Of a stretch of 64,000 nucleotides of DNA, positions 21,895 through 29,521 are shown one piece after another. The stretch comes from an uncultured Prevotella sp. (GTDB taxonomy: Bacteria > Bacteroidota > Bacteroidia > Bacteroidales > Bacteroidaceae): NCBI GenBank assembly GCA_947165435.1, contig CAMVAI010000006.1, forward strand, positions 1-64,000, given 5' to 3'. Numbering within the stretch: position 1 is the stretch's first letter; each line of letters opens with the position of its first letter. A model generated the notes under the pieces. That model saw nothing but the letters and a program-made list of their open reading frames with translations. It made no database searches and was not told the DNA's origin. The position numbers and the translations under genes were made by a program.

Positions 21895-22907
21895 TAGTCG
21901 TAAGAGAGTTTCAGGTTATTCATAAAGGTTATCAGCGTAGTGATGTCATTCTGGAAGTGTTCCTTATTGAATATGTCAGATTGTTCTTGGGCTTCAAAAT
22001 TCATCAACCGATTAACCACATAATCTGGCATATCTTGAACCACAATCTTATCGTGCTTTCGTTCCCAGACTGTAGGCTCCTTGCCCCCCGTCAGATAACA
22101 ATCGTAGCTCATTCCGTCGAGGGTAACAATTTTGATGGGTTGTCCTGTTGCAGCACTCACCCTGACAAGAGCTTGAAGCTGCTCATCGGTCTTATTGATT
22201 TCCACAGAACCGTTTGAGGCCTTCGCTATCAGCGAGGGGTCTATATGCATGGTATCTGCAAACGCTTCCAGACCGTCCAACAGTTTGGTGACAGGCCCTT
22301 CAGGTAAGTCATTTTTAACCAGTCTTCTTACTTCTTTCAGGAAATATCGAGTGAAGTCAAACTTTACATGCTGGATTCTTCCCCTATATCGGTCTGTAAC
22401 CTTCCAAAAGTCACCGGAGTACATCTTCGGCACAATCTCTATCATGATATGGTCGTTCTTCAGCTTCTCTGCAAAGACCCTCTGTAGCATGGAGGCCATC
22501 TTGCGAGCGTCAAACGCATGTCTCTTCACTTGAATGGCAATGCGCTGAATATCCTTGCGGTTGTCAATAATAACCAAAGAACTGGGATTCCAATCCTCGC
22601 TGACATCGGTAAAGTTCTGTTCAAAATTCTTTTTCTTGTTGGCTGCAATTCGGAGAATGATGATATTCTTGTTCTCCTCGCAAGGTATCTGCTTGAATGG
22701 ATATGGCTTCTCCTGCCCCTCGTTCTCCTTGAATACGAGCTTGGAGAGGTCTTTGAAAATATTACCAAATATCTCCTGCTGCTTCTCGCTAGTGTCAGGC
22801 AATATCACTTCTTCAACGCCTCCCTCAAAGTTGAGGGTGGGTTGCTGTGCCTCGCTCTTGCTTTGCACCGTATTCAACAAAATCTGAAATATTGCAAATG
22901 ATGCCAT
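21894..22907 (-). CDS. Hypothetical protein, first gene of the unknown operon
   Basis: The 337-residue product starts MASFAIFQILLNTVQSKSEA. It has an N-terminal half with strands such as NIIILRIAANKKKNFEQNF and SSLVIIDNRKDIQRIAIQVK, a middle with FAEKLKNDHIMIEIVPKMYS and RIQHVKFDFTRYFLKEVRRL, and a C-terminal PIKIVTLDGMSYDCYLTGG. No known nuclease, kinase or ATPase motif is apparent. It is the promoter-proximal gene of a three-gene operon and is preceded by a leader of about 235 nt with a 26-bp interrupted stem (22987-23107). A phage-defence role is suggested only by its surroundings, which are full of broken defence genes. Confidence 0.65.
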   Translation of the reverse strand: MASFAIFQILLNTVQSKSEAQQPTLNFEGGVEEVILPDTSEKQQEIFGNIFKDLSKLVFKENEGQEKPYPFKQIPCEENKNIIILRIAANKKKNFEQNFTDVSEDWNPSSLVIIDNRKDIQRIAIQVKRHAFDARKMASMLQRVFAEKLKNDHIMIEIVPKMYSGDFWKVTDRYRGRIQHVKFDFTRYFLKEVRRLVKNDLPEGPVTKLLDGLEAFADTMHIDPSLIAKASNGSVEINKTDEQLQALVRVSAATGQPIKIVTLDGMSYDCYLTGGKEPTVWERKHDKIVVQDMPDYVVNRLMNFEAQEQSDIFNKEHFQNDITTLITFMNNLKLSYD

Positions 22908-22986
22908 ACCTGTGTCCGATTACCTTGCTTCTATTTTCCGTTCCCGTGCCAAAACAGAAGCGGAGGGACACCAATAGAAACATTAC

Positions 22987-23107
22987 GCGCCTGAGGATTA
23001 CCACATCCCTAACGATAACACTACCAATGCCCACGCTTCTGCATAGCGCGAACTGGCAGCTTTCGACTTATCGTTATTCGCGTTCTTGTTGTGGTAATTT
23101 CAGGCGC
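22987..23107 (-). promoter_or_regulatory. Strongly base-paired leader RNA upstream of the unknown operon
   Basis: Three nested stems are visible: 22987-22994 with 23100-23107 (8 bp, GCGCCTGA), 22997-23005 with 23090-23098 (9 bp, ATTACCACA), and 23010-23018 with 23068-23076 (9 bp, TAACGATAA). Asymmetric internal loops separate them (2 against 1, and 4 against 13 bases), with a 49-nt apical region. The loops argue for an RNA fold rather than a simple palindrome. It lies between the minus-strand promoter near 23149 and the ATG at 22907. It could be a riboswitch-like leader or a stable ncRNA. Confidence 0.6.
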
Positions 23108-23148
23108 AACGAAGCTTACAGCTGTTTTTCCAAAATGTCAATTTGGTG

Positions 23149-23156
23149 CAAAGATA
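23149..23156 (-). promoter_or_regulatory. Promoter box of the unknown operon
   Basis: The minus-strand box is TATCTTTG, followed by CACC, a good match to the Bacteroidales -7 element. It places the transcript start near 23142 and gives a leader of about 235 nt. Confidence 0.6.
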
Positions 23157-23213
23157 CGAATAATTTGGTACATTACATAAAGAATGCAACGTTATTAAGA
23201 GATTTTAGGATAT

Positions 23214-24035
23214 TTAGTCGCCAATAAGAACGGATAAATGGCTCCATCCTTCACGGAATAGCACTTCTTCAAAACCCAATTCCTTCAATATGATTACAGT
23301 TGCAGCAAAACGCATTCTGTCAATCAATCCACTCCGCGTAATGTATTCATCAATAGCAGCGTTTGACATGAAATGCAATATATAGTTCCTCAAATTGCAG
23401 AAATTAGTTACTCCTACTTTTTTCCCATTGCTACGCTCTAATTGTAGCTTCATCCGCTGTAAACAAACCTCATTTTTAATACCAATCTTTGCTATATCAA
23501 TGTTGTACCGTTTCAGTCTGTCCTCCATTACAGGATAAGGGTCACAGCCCTTAGAGTTGCCTGCAAATCTGTCCAGTATTGAGTAGAGTAGCAGAAACTG
23601 CGTAACATCATCGCAGTACTTACAGCGTGCAAAAGTATGAATAGCGTTTTCCAGTTTCTTTTTATCTTTGTCTTCAATGCCGCTCCACCTGCTATTGGCA
23701 AAGAAGTACCTGAAAGTATGTTCTTCGCCAAATGACATATAGGGTAACTCGGAATGATACAGAGCCTCGTTAGCAAAGGTTAACTGCGATGTATGATTTG
23801 TTACATACGTTCTTCCGTCAATATTGATAGATTTCTCAAAGACATTGGGTATCAAGTTGAAGTAGAAGGAGAAATGCACCAACAGGTCTTTTACAGCAGT
23901 TTCGTTGATAACATTTCCAACAAGCATTGTCCTCTCGTCAATATCATAAGGACGAAGGCGGTATAGCAGCACCGCCGTTGTCAAGTCTATGTCAGAATTC
24001 TCAAGCAGCAATAAACTGTAGTTCTCATCAATCAC
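23214..24035 (-). pseudogene. 5'-truncated HEPN-like protein gene
   Basis: The frame from the GTG at 24035 gives 273 residues and continues open further upstream (HTQKEPSLLCIPGNVIDENY) until it meets a fragment of the neighbouring Rpn gene at about 24076, so the native start is lost. Near the C-terminus FCNLRNYILHFMSN contains RNYILH, the R-x4-H pattern of HEPN ribonucleases, followed by a helix (RMRFAATVIILKELGF). HEPN proteins of this type occur in abortive-infection and toxin systems; the role is inferred. A 191-bp copy of the HEPN-motif region (23254-23444) is present at 26916-27106. Whether a GTG-started protein is made is uncertain. Confidence 0.55.
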
Positions 24036-24075
24036 ATTGCCTGGTATACACAGAAGGGACGGTTCTTTTTGTGTA

Positions 24076-24246
24076 TGAACACGGCACTCTGTGCCAGGAA
24101 CGGCATGCGTTGTAATATCTCCATGTGCTTCAGTACATAAATGATTTTCTCGAATATCGTCTCACACTCGTCTATCTCCTTGGTGAAACAGGGCAACTGC
24201 AGCAGCGTGAGGCGCATCTTGTCGGTGAACAGCGCGTGGCGTTGCA
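24076..24246 (-). pseudogene. Internal fragment of the Rpn gene
   Basis: These 171 bp repeat 24512-24682 with very few changes and encode the MRLTLLQLPCFTKEIDECET to LAQSAVF segment. The fragment is inserted between the HEPN-like gene and the 3' end of the complete Rpn gene. Confidence 0.8.
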
Positions 24247-24254
24247 GAAGACCG

Positions 24255-25103
24255 CTACAGCCGCGCCACCTCGTCTTCTGTTAATCCAAGGCTCTTAGCG
24301 ATGATGTCGATGGGAACACCGTTAGCTTTTAGGCTCATCGCATTGGCCATCCGCTCCTCGGCACGCCCTTCGGCACGTCCCTTCGTTTCGCCCTCCATAA
24401 ACTGTCCGTGCATCACGGCTATGGTGTCGCGGTAGTGCTTCAGGTCCTCGTCATACTGGCGGCGCTCCTCCTTGGTGAGCGATGCCACGTCGGCAATCTC
24501 CGACAGCCGTTTGAACACGGCACTCTGTGCCAGGAACGGCATGCGTTGTAATATCTCCATGTGCTTCAGTACATAAATGATTTTCTCGAATATCGTCTCA
24601 CACTCGTCTATCTCCTTGGTGAAACAGGGCAACTGCAGCAGCGTGAGGCGCATCTTGTCGGTGAACAGCTCGTGGCGTTGCATATCCATCAGTGCCACAT
24701 CGGTTCGGAACTCACGCCGCAGCCCTGCAAGCCCGAAGTTGAGGAAGGCTACCAGATAGACGGCCTTGATGTCGTACTCCCAATCGCGGCCTTGCTCACC
24801 CTGCTCGACGATGGCCCGCGAGAGGTAGAACGTGCAGCGGTTCTTGAAGAACGGCTGGCTCTTGTTCTGCATCTCCACGATGATGTACTCGTCGGTGTCC
24901 GTCTGGCAGAGGATGTCGTAGATGAGCGAGCGGTTGTCGTCGCTGAGCCGTAACTTCTCCTTGTCTAAAAACTGAATGTCAACAATTCTGCGCTCGCCTT
25001 CCAGCAGTGAGTTGAGGAAGGCCAGCAGCACCGGCTTGGAAATCTCCTGTCCGAAGATGCGCTTGAAGCCGACATCGGTGAACGGATTGATGAACTTTGC
25101 CAT
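24255..25103 (-). CDS. Rpn-family recombination-promoting nuclease (PDDEXK_2)
   Basis: The product is 282 residues, starting MAKFINPFTDVGFKRIFGQE, the family hallmark. The nuclease core is visible as YDILCQTDTDEYIIVEMQNK, with the acidic and ExQ/K residues expected for the PD-(D/E)XK fold, and FKNRCTFYLSRAIVEQGEQG follows. The C-terminal 60 residues have the usual variable tail: a GRAEGRAEERM repeat, then ANGVPIDIIAKSLGLTEDEV. Rpn proteins are DNA endonucleases linked to RecA-independent recombination, and some act in defence; the role here is inferred. The ATG at 25103 suits the family start. A promoter box (TACTTTTGCA) lies just upstream. Fragments of this gene occur on both sides, so the locus has been rearranged by partial duplications. 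Confidence 0.9.
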   Translation of the reverse strand: MAKFINPFTDVGFKRIFGQEISKPVLLAFLNSLLEGERRIVDIQFLDKEKLRLSDDNRSLIYDILCQTDTDEYIIVEMQNKSQPFFKNRCTFYLSRAIVEQGEQGRDWEYDIKAVYLVAFLNFGLAGLRREFRTDVALMDMQRHELFTDKMRLTLLQLPCFTKEIDECETIFEKIIYVLKHMEILQRMPFLAQSAVFKRLSEIADVASLTKEERRQYDEDLKHYRDTIAVMHGQFMEGETKGRAEGRAEERMANAMSLKANGVPIDIIAKSLGLTEDEVARL

Positions 25104-25192
25104 CAGTGTAGTTTTTTCTTTCGCTGCAAAAGTACGCAAAAATCCCGAAACGCCAAAGCTTTTCGGGATTTATTTTTGATAGATGTCAATAA

Positions 25193-25317
25193 AAGACCGC
25201 TACAGCCGCGCCACCTCGTCTTCTGTTAATCCAAGGCTCTTAGCGATGATGTCGATGGGAACACCGTTAGCTTTTAGGCTCATCGCATTGGCCATCCGCT
25301 CCTTGGCACGCCCTTCG
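25193..25317 (-). pseudogene. C-terminal fragment of an Rpn gene
   Basis: These 125 bp match 24248-24372, the last codons of the complete gene (ANGVPIDIIAKSLGLTEDEV), with about one mismatch. Upstream the frame reads GRAEGIIEGRAKERM and soon ends, so only the tail remains. Confidence 0.8.
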
Positions 25318-25357
25318 ATTATACCTTCGGCACGTCCCTTCGCTTCATGACTTTGAT

Positions 25358-25669
25358 ATGAACTTAGGAGGTAGCTTGGGGACAAAAAGCATCATACCTG
25401 CCACAGACAAGAATTACTATCTGATTAGTTCTATCATGGAAGAAGCCATCGCGTCAAGCCAGATGGAAGGTGCCTCCACCACACGGCGCATTGCCAAGGA
25501 TATGCTTAGAAAGCGGCTCAAACCTATTAATAAGTCTGCCAGAACTGATTTACAGGAACTGGTAGAAATGGGTTATTTAAGTATTACTAACCTGAATAAA
25601 AGAGCCTTAGGATATATAAAATCCGAGCGTTTTGAAGAACTCCTGCAAGAATCTTCAAATAAGCGATAG
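25358..25669 (+). pseudogene. Fic-family remnant lacking the catalytic core
   Basis: The 103-residue frame contains the Fic N-terminal signature NYYLISSIMEEAIASSQMEG, including SSQMEG, the (S/T)xxxE(G/N) inhibitory-helix motif that blocks AMPylation. It then jumps from KDMLRKRLKPINKSARTDLQ directly to a C-terminal winged-helix-like DLQELVEMGYLSITNLNKRA. The Fic core with HPFxDGNGR is absent, so an internal deletion of roughly 200 codons has occurred. Full Fic proteins of this class have about 370 residues. The reading frame survived the deletion, so a regulatory-only peptide could be made, but a dead gene is more likely. Confidence 0.7.
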
Positions 25670-25712
25670 AGGAAATTAGAGGAAATTTAAGGGGAATTTC
25701 CCCTAATTTGAA

Positions 25713-26088
25713 TTAATATAGATTATACCCTAACTTCTTAAAGAGAGCTTTTAGTTCCTGTTTGCTCTCTTCTTCCTGCTGCAAAAGGTCGCGCATATCT
25801 GCTTGCAGTTGCTTCATCTTGGTGTCGTTTTCACGATTGCGATAGCGAACCATCTTGGATGGTAGCCACGCCTTTTCTGCTCAATTTGGCCAGTTCCTCT
25901 GTTGTTATTGCAGGATTATTTCTTATCTGTCCTTCAATCCATTTGTCAAGTATAATTTCTTGAGTATCACCTTGAGTATCACCTTGGGTATCACCTTGAG
26001 AGACATCTTGGTGGACATCTTGAGGGCCATCTTGATGGACATCAGCACCCTTGAATGCTGGATGAATATCAATATGAGCCGGCGGATC
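25713..26088 (-). pseudogene. C-terminal remnants of an AlbA_2/RecG-like or similar protein, frameshifted
   Basis: Two minus-strand pieces can be read. One (about 25828-26088) has repeated GDTQ and DVHQD units, then EIILDKWIEGQIRNNPAITT and EELAKLSRKGVATIQ, a winged-helix end typical of putative DNA-binding AlbA_2 proteins. It hits a stop. The other (25713-25853), in a different frame, encodes MVRYRNRENDTKMKQLQADM and ends ELKALFKKLGYNLY. They appear to be parts of one or two related genes broken by a frameshift or deletion near 25855. The N-terminal part is absent, replaced by the hairpin repeat at 26089. Confidence 0.5.
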
Positions 26089-26176
26089 AGGGGACGGTTC
26101 TCTGACCCACTCAGGAGTTAGTTATGGAATCATCCAGCGCATCAATGAAAAAGTGGGTCAGAGAACCGTCCCCTGA
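26089..26176. repeat. REP-like hairpin with 25-bp perfect arms
   Basis: The arms are 26089-26113 and 26152-26176, perfect complements containing GGGGACGGTTCTCTGACCCA, with a 38-bp loop. I recognise the GGGACGGTTCT core from repeats near IS200-like REP-associated transposases; none is present in this window. Confidence 0.75.
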
Positions 26177-26186
26177 CCCATCTTAT

Positions 26187-26585
26187 TCAGTTCTGACGTT
26201 CCCTAACCATCCCGATAAAGTCAGACAAACACATGATGCTGTCATGGAATTCTGGCAGGAAAAGAGACTTGTTGTCTTTGGGCACTACCAATGTGAGATG
26301 TTCGTCTTTCATTTCCTGCAACTGATTTCTCGTAACACCACGCTGAAGAGTAAACAAATGCTTATTAGGGATTCTGTCCGCTTCGTTAAGAACTTGACGC
26401 CAACGGTCTTTGCAAGTAGTCTTTGCGCCGAGCATAGTAAGTTTATCGGAAGGAAACATGAAATTGTGATAGCTCTGCCCATCAGGGAAAATGAAGTCTG
26501 GCTTCTTCTTGTTTTCTGTGATGACTTGTTCCTCAAACTTCAGATGCGAAGCAGTAAATTTATCCTGGAACTTCCTGGAAAATGT
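26187..26585 (-). pseudogene. C-terminal fragment of an EcoRII-like restriction endonuclease
   Basis: The last 130 or so codons of the frame match the EcoRII catalytic domain: FEEQVITENKKKPDFIFPDG, then LGAKTTCKDRWRQVLNEADR, and KHLFTLQRGVTRNQLQEM with a C-terminal LVVPKDNKSLFLPEF. The PDF-x-x-GAK spacing fits the PD-(D/E)XK active site. The N-terminal effector domain and the start are missing, and the frame upstream (26586-26828) is antisense to the small gene at 26629. No cytosine methyltransferase gene is present in the window. It is therefore a dead restriction remnant. Confidence 0.75.
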
Positions 26586-26628
26586 TAAAGAACTTGTGTG
26601 GTTCTTCTTTTCTATGTAATTTTGCGCT

Positions 26629-26856
26629 ATGGATAAAAAATATATTGAGTTAATATTGGATGATGAACGAGCTCTGGAGAATTTTACTCGCGTTCTCATA
26701 GATGCCATCATCGAAGACGATGAACCTTTGCATAAAAAGGGGCGACAACTATTGCTGCACAGCCTTAACAACGAAAATGCCGACGACTTCTTCATTGCGA
26801 TATGCGGTTGGAATATAGATAGTCTCATAGAGCAGATGCAAGATTTAGAAATTTAG
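26629..26856 (+). CDS. Small acidic hypothetical protein (75 aa)
   Basis: The product MDKKYIELILDDERALENFT, then RVLIDAIIEDDEPLHKKGRQ and an end EQMQDLEI, is acidic and helical, with a central GRQLLLHSLNNENADDFFIA segment. A promoter box (TAATTTTGCGC) lies within 10 bases of the ATG, so the mRNA would be almost leaderless. No family is recognised. Its position between an EcoRII remnant and a HEPN fragment suggests it belongs to the same accessory set. The strand and promoter make it more credible than the overlapping antisense frame. Confidence 0.5.
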   Translation: MDKKYIELILDDERALENFTRVLIDAIIEDDEPLHKKGRQLLLHSLNNENADDFFIAICGWNIDSLIEQMQDLEI

Positions 26857-26915
26857 CGCTGAAATATGCAGTCTCTATGCCACTCCAAGAATAACGGATT
26901 AACCTGATACTTTCT

Positions 26916-27106
26916 CGGAATAGCACTTCTTCAAAACCCAATTCCTTCAATATGATTACAGTTGCAGCAAAACGCATTCTGTCAATCAATCCACTCCGCG
27001 TAATGTATTCATCAATAGCAGCGTTTGACATGAAATGCAATATATAGTTCCTCAAATTGCAGAAATTAGTTACTCCTACTTTTTTCCCATTGCTACGCTC
27101 TAATTG
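26916..27106 (-). pseudogene. 191-bp copy of the HEPN-motif region
   Basis: The sequence repeats 23254-23444 and carries the RNYILH motif and downstream helix. Flanking sequence is unrelated at both ends, so only this segment was copied. Confidence 0.8.
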
Positions 27107-27193
27107 CCTGCCAAGTGGATTAAAACGGCAAGACAATACAAACTCAACATCTACTCAGAAAAGCCATACGACTTGATTTGGGAGCACGGATAG
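27107..27193 (+). pseudogene. 3' end of an unidentified gene
   Basis: In the plus frame the sequence reads AKWIKTARQYKLNIYSEKPY then DLIWEHG and a stop, a credible protein tail that begins exactly at the right end of the HEPN copy. The rest of the gene is absent. The stretch 27194-27375 shows no gene, only a small palindrome (ACCTTACGGGGTAAGG). Confidence 0.35.
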
Positions 27194-27375
27194 ATTAACA
27201 CTCTTCGTTGATGCTTAGGTCAAAGCCTCTCGACCTTACGGGGTAAGGGGAAGGTGTCTGCATACAAGTCATGTCAAGAGCTTCTAAGCCCAGAGTCAGA
27301 CAGAATCGTCATAAGCAAGGACTAAATCAGACAATCGAAAAATTATCTGCGGATTTTAGGTTATAGTTAATTCCT

Positions 27376-29256
27376 TTATATATTTTTCTCATTTACCAAC
27401 ATGTAATAAAGCAGTGCCCAGTCCTGGTCGTTGGCGTATGCATCGGCATAATGGGCTGGCTCATCGTTGACACGGCGAGGGAAGACGAAAGCACAGGTGG
27501 CACTACCGTCCTCACGGAAGAGCGAGAGGTTACCACGCACAATATTCTCGGCACGCTGTTGATAGTCCTGAATGCCCGTAGCCTTGGCATAGTAGTGATA
27601 GGCGGCAGCGGTGATACAGCTCCAATATTGGGGATAGACATCGCCGTAGGTCTGACGCTTGCCGAACCAATATCCGTCCCAGTGACGGATGGCTATCTCG
27701 TGCTGATGGTAGTTGGGCTGCCGTGCGCTGAGTGCTCCAAGTGCAGGCATCATACCTTGTGCTGCCTTGAGATATTTCTGTTCTTTTGTCGCTAAATATA
27801 CTTCGCATAGGAACTGCACAGCAGGAGCGATGATACTTTGCTCGTAGTTTACCTCGAAGCTTGGGAAGTTCAGACCGTTCTTTACGAAAATATCCGCTGT
27901 GGCTTTGAAGTCCTGAAGAAGCATGTCGCGTTCGAAAGTCAGTCCCGTCTGTTGCAATGCCTGCAGACCTGTCGTTACGGGATAGTCGATGCAATAGAAG
28001 CCATATCCGAACTGACGATAGAGCGACTGCAAGGTAGCATAGCCGTCACGTGCATACTGCGCCTCGCCAGTCAGCATAGCCATGCGGAAATAGAAGTCAG
28101 CTACCCAGGCATAGTTGTAGCCTCGGTTCTTGCCGCCATTGACGTTTGATTTTGTCCGATAGTCGGGATATTGCAGCCGCTCGCGTACGAACTTAGCATA
28201 GCGTTCCAAGGCAGATAGCAATTTCTCATTTCTACTTTCTTCTTTTTCAATTAGGCCGTATGCCGCAAGCGCTATACCTATTCCCAAGCGTTCACGACCT
28301 TCACTGAGGTCGCTGCGTCCCTGGTCGTTGGTCAGTATCGAGTCACCCTCATTGTCGAAAATCATAAAGGCTCCGTAGCGAGAGTCGGATTTGTCCTGCA
28401 TCTGCTGTCGTTCGAGGATGAAGCGAATGCGCTTCTCAATCAACTTTTGTTCGTCACTGATGCCTAACAGAAGGGCGTGAGTACCTTTGTATTCAATATC
28501 TATGTCGCCCGTTGCCGTTATCTTCCGTCTGACCGTCTTCGTACCTCTACTGGTGGCGAAATCGACCTTGGCTGTCTCGCCTACGGCATAGACATATTTC
28601 TCGCTCCTGACCACCGTGCCGCCTCGTCTGAGCAGTTGCTGGTCGAAGTCGCCGCCCTGATGGGTAAAGATGCGCCACGTCAGGCGGTAGCTCTGGCCGG
28701 GCTTCAGCATCATGTCAGGCGGACAAAGGGCAAGGACGCCACGGAAGTTTGACATACCCTTCTTTTGTCCGCGCTCCCATACGTCATAGTCGGTAATTTC
28801 GCCCTCGGTGACCATCAGTCCAAGGTGCGGGCCCACACCGTTCATCCGCAAAGCGTTTACCCATGCACCGCGTCCGTTGGCATTGATATGTGCGTTGCAG
28901 CGTTGCGTCATGCAGGTCTTGGCATCGGGATAGTTGTCGTTAAACGGCGTGTAGATGCCGACGTTCTTCAGCGACACCTTGCGCTTCGACGTGTTTGTGA
29001 AGGTATATGTCTCGACGATGTCGCTGCCGTCCTGCCGACGTTCTGTATTGACGGCAATTTCTCCGTCGGCTTCATAGTAGGTCTTGCCCCACTGGTACTG
29101 ACTGGTGACCCACGGATACTGCGTTCCGTCGGTAGCAAGTGTCCACGTCATCGGGTCGCCCTCTATGGTGATGCTGCCATCAGAATAGCATACGCGCTGT
29201 GCTGCTATTATCTGGCAGCACAAGAGGCAGAAAAGAAAGAATACAAATTTCTTCAT
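27376..29256 (-). CDS. Exported six-hairpin-like (alpha/alpha-barrel) enzyme, probable glycoside hydrolase or isomerase relative
   Basis: The 626-residue protein has a signal peptide (MKKFVFFLFCLLCCQIIAAQ). An N-terminal beta-sandwich-like part follows (to about residue 250: GSITIEGDPMTWTLATDG, GVGPHLGLMVTEGEITDYDV). The C-terminal 370 residues have the repeated helix-hairpin pattern of six-hairpin glycosidases (RGYNYAWVADFYFRMAMLTG, GFYCIDYPVTTGLQALQQTG, HYADAYANDQDWALLYYMLV). Acidic residues in these loops could be catalytic, but I cannot assign a GH family. Periplasmic or outer-surface carbohydrate degradation is inferred. The gene is transcribed alone from a promoter box (TACCTTTGCC) near 29410, with a leader containing a perfect hairpin at 29310. 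Confidence 0.65.
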   Translation of the reverse strand: MKKFVFFLFCLLCCQIIAAQRVCYSDGSITIEGDPMTWTLATDGTQYPWVTSQYQWGKTYYEADGEIAVNTERRQDGSDIVETYTFTNTSKRKVSLKNVGIYTPFNDNYPDAKTCMTQRCNAHINANGRGAWVNALRMNGVGPHLGLMVTEGEITDYDVWERGQKKGMSNFRGVLALCPPDMMLKPGQSYRLTWRIFTHQGGDFDQQLLRRGGTVVRSEKYVYAVGETAKVDFATSRGTKTVRRKITATGDIDIEYKGTHALLLGISDEQKLIEKRIRFILERQQMQDKSDSRYGAFMIFDNEGDSILTNDQGRSDLSEGRERLGIGIALAAYGLIEKEESRNEKLLSALERYAKFVRERLQYPDYRTKSNVNGGKNRGYNYAWVADFYFRMAMLTGEAQYARDGYATLQSLYRQFGYGFYCIDYPVTTGLQALQQTGLTFERDMLLQDFKATADIFVKNGLNFPSFEVNYEQSIIAPAVQFLCEVYLATKEQKYLKAAQGMMPALGALSARQPNYHQHEIAIRHWDGYWFGKRQTYGDVYPQYWSCITAAAYHYYAKATGIQDYQQRAENIVRGNLSLFREDGSATCAFVFPRRVNDEPAHYADAYANDQDWALLYYMLVNEKNI

Positions 29257-29309
29257 CGTTAGTATTTCCTAAATTCCGCAGCACTTTAGTTTAAATTTCT
29301 TTATAAGTA

Positions 29310-29334
29310 CCTGAGCAACTTTTTGTTGCTCAGG
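29310..29334. terminator. Perfect hairpin between the HigA-like locus and the exported enzyme gene
   Basis: CCTGAGCAAC and GTTGCTCAGG form a 10-bp stem around TTTTT. It could end transcription from the antitoxin locus or act in the enzyme gene's leader. Confidence 0.55.
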
Positions 29335-29521
29335 ATTTTGCCATGTCAGATTTTTCACTTACCTTAGTGCTGCAAATCAAGACAAGCAAAATCATCAATG
29401 ACATGGCAAAGGTACAACAAAAATCTGAGAAAATCAGCGCTTTTGGCGGAATATTTTTCGTTTTGGACAAATTTGACTCTATTAGCTTTTCTAATTCTTC
29501 AAATGACATTTGAGTATTCAT
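29330..29521 (-). CDS. Possible small membrane protein (63 aa) after the HigA-like gene
   Basis: The ATG at 29521 follows the stop of the XRE gene with no gap. The product starts MNTQMSFEELEKLIESNLSK and has one hydrophobic stretch (FCCTFAMSLMILLVLIC). The 3' half overlaps the likely promoter of the exported enzyme gene, so the annotated end may be accidental. The N-terminus resembles the helical starts of small bacterial membrane peptides, but no family is recognised. Confidence 0.35.
   Translation of the reverse strand: MNTQMSFEELEKLIESNLSKTKNIPPKALIFSDFCCTFAMSLMILLVLICSTKVSEKSDMAKS

Noticed and set aside
22987..23107. Retron msr-msd or integron attC site
   Set aside because: No reverse transcriptase is encoded nearby, and the ends do not match the attC core pattern. 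I keep it as a structured leader.
26124..26588. Plus-strand open frame of 154 codons
   Set aside because: It is antisense to the EcoRII-like remnant, which has recognisable catalytic motifs.
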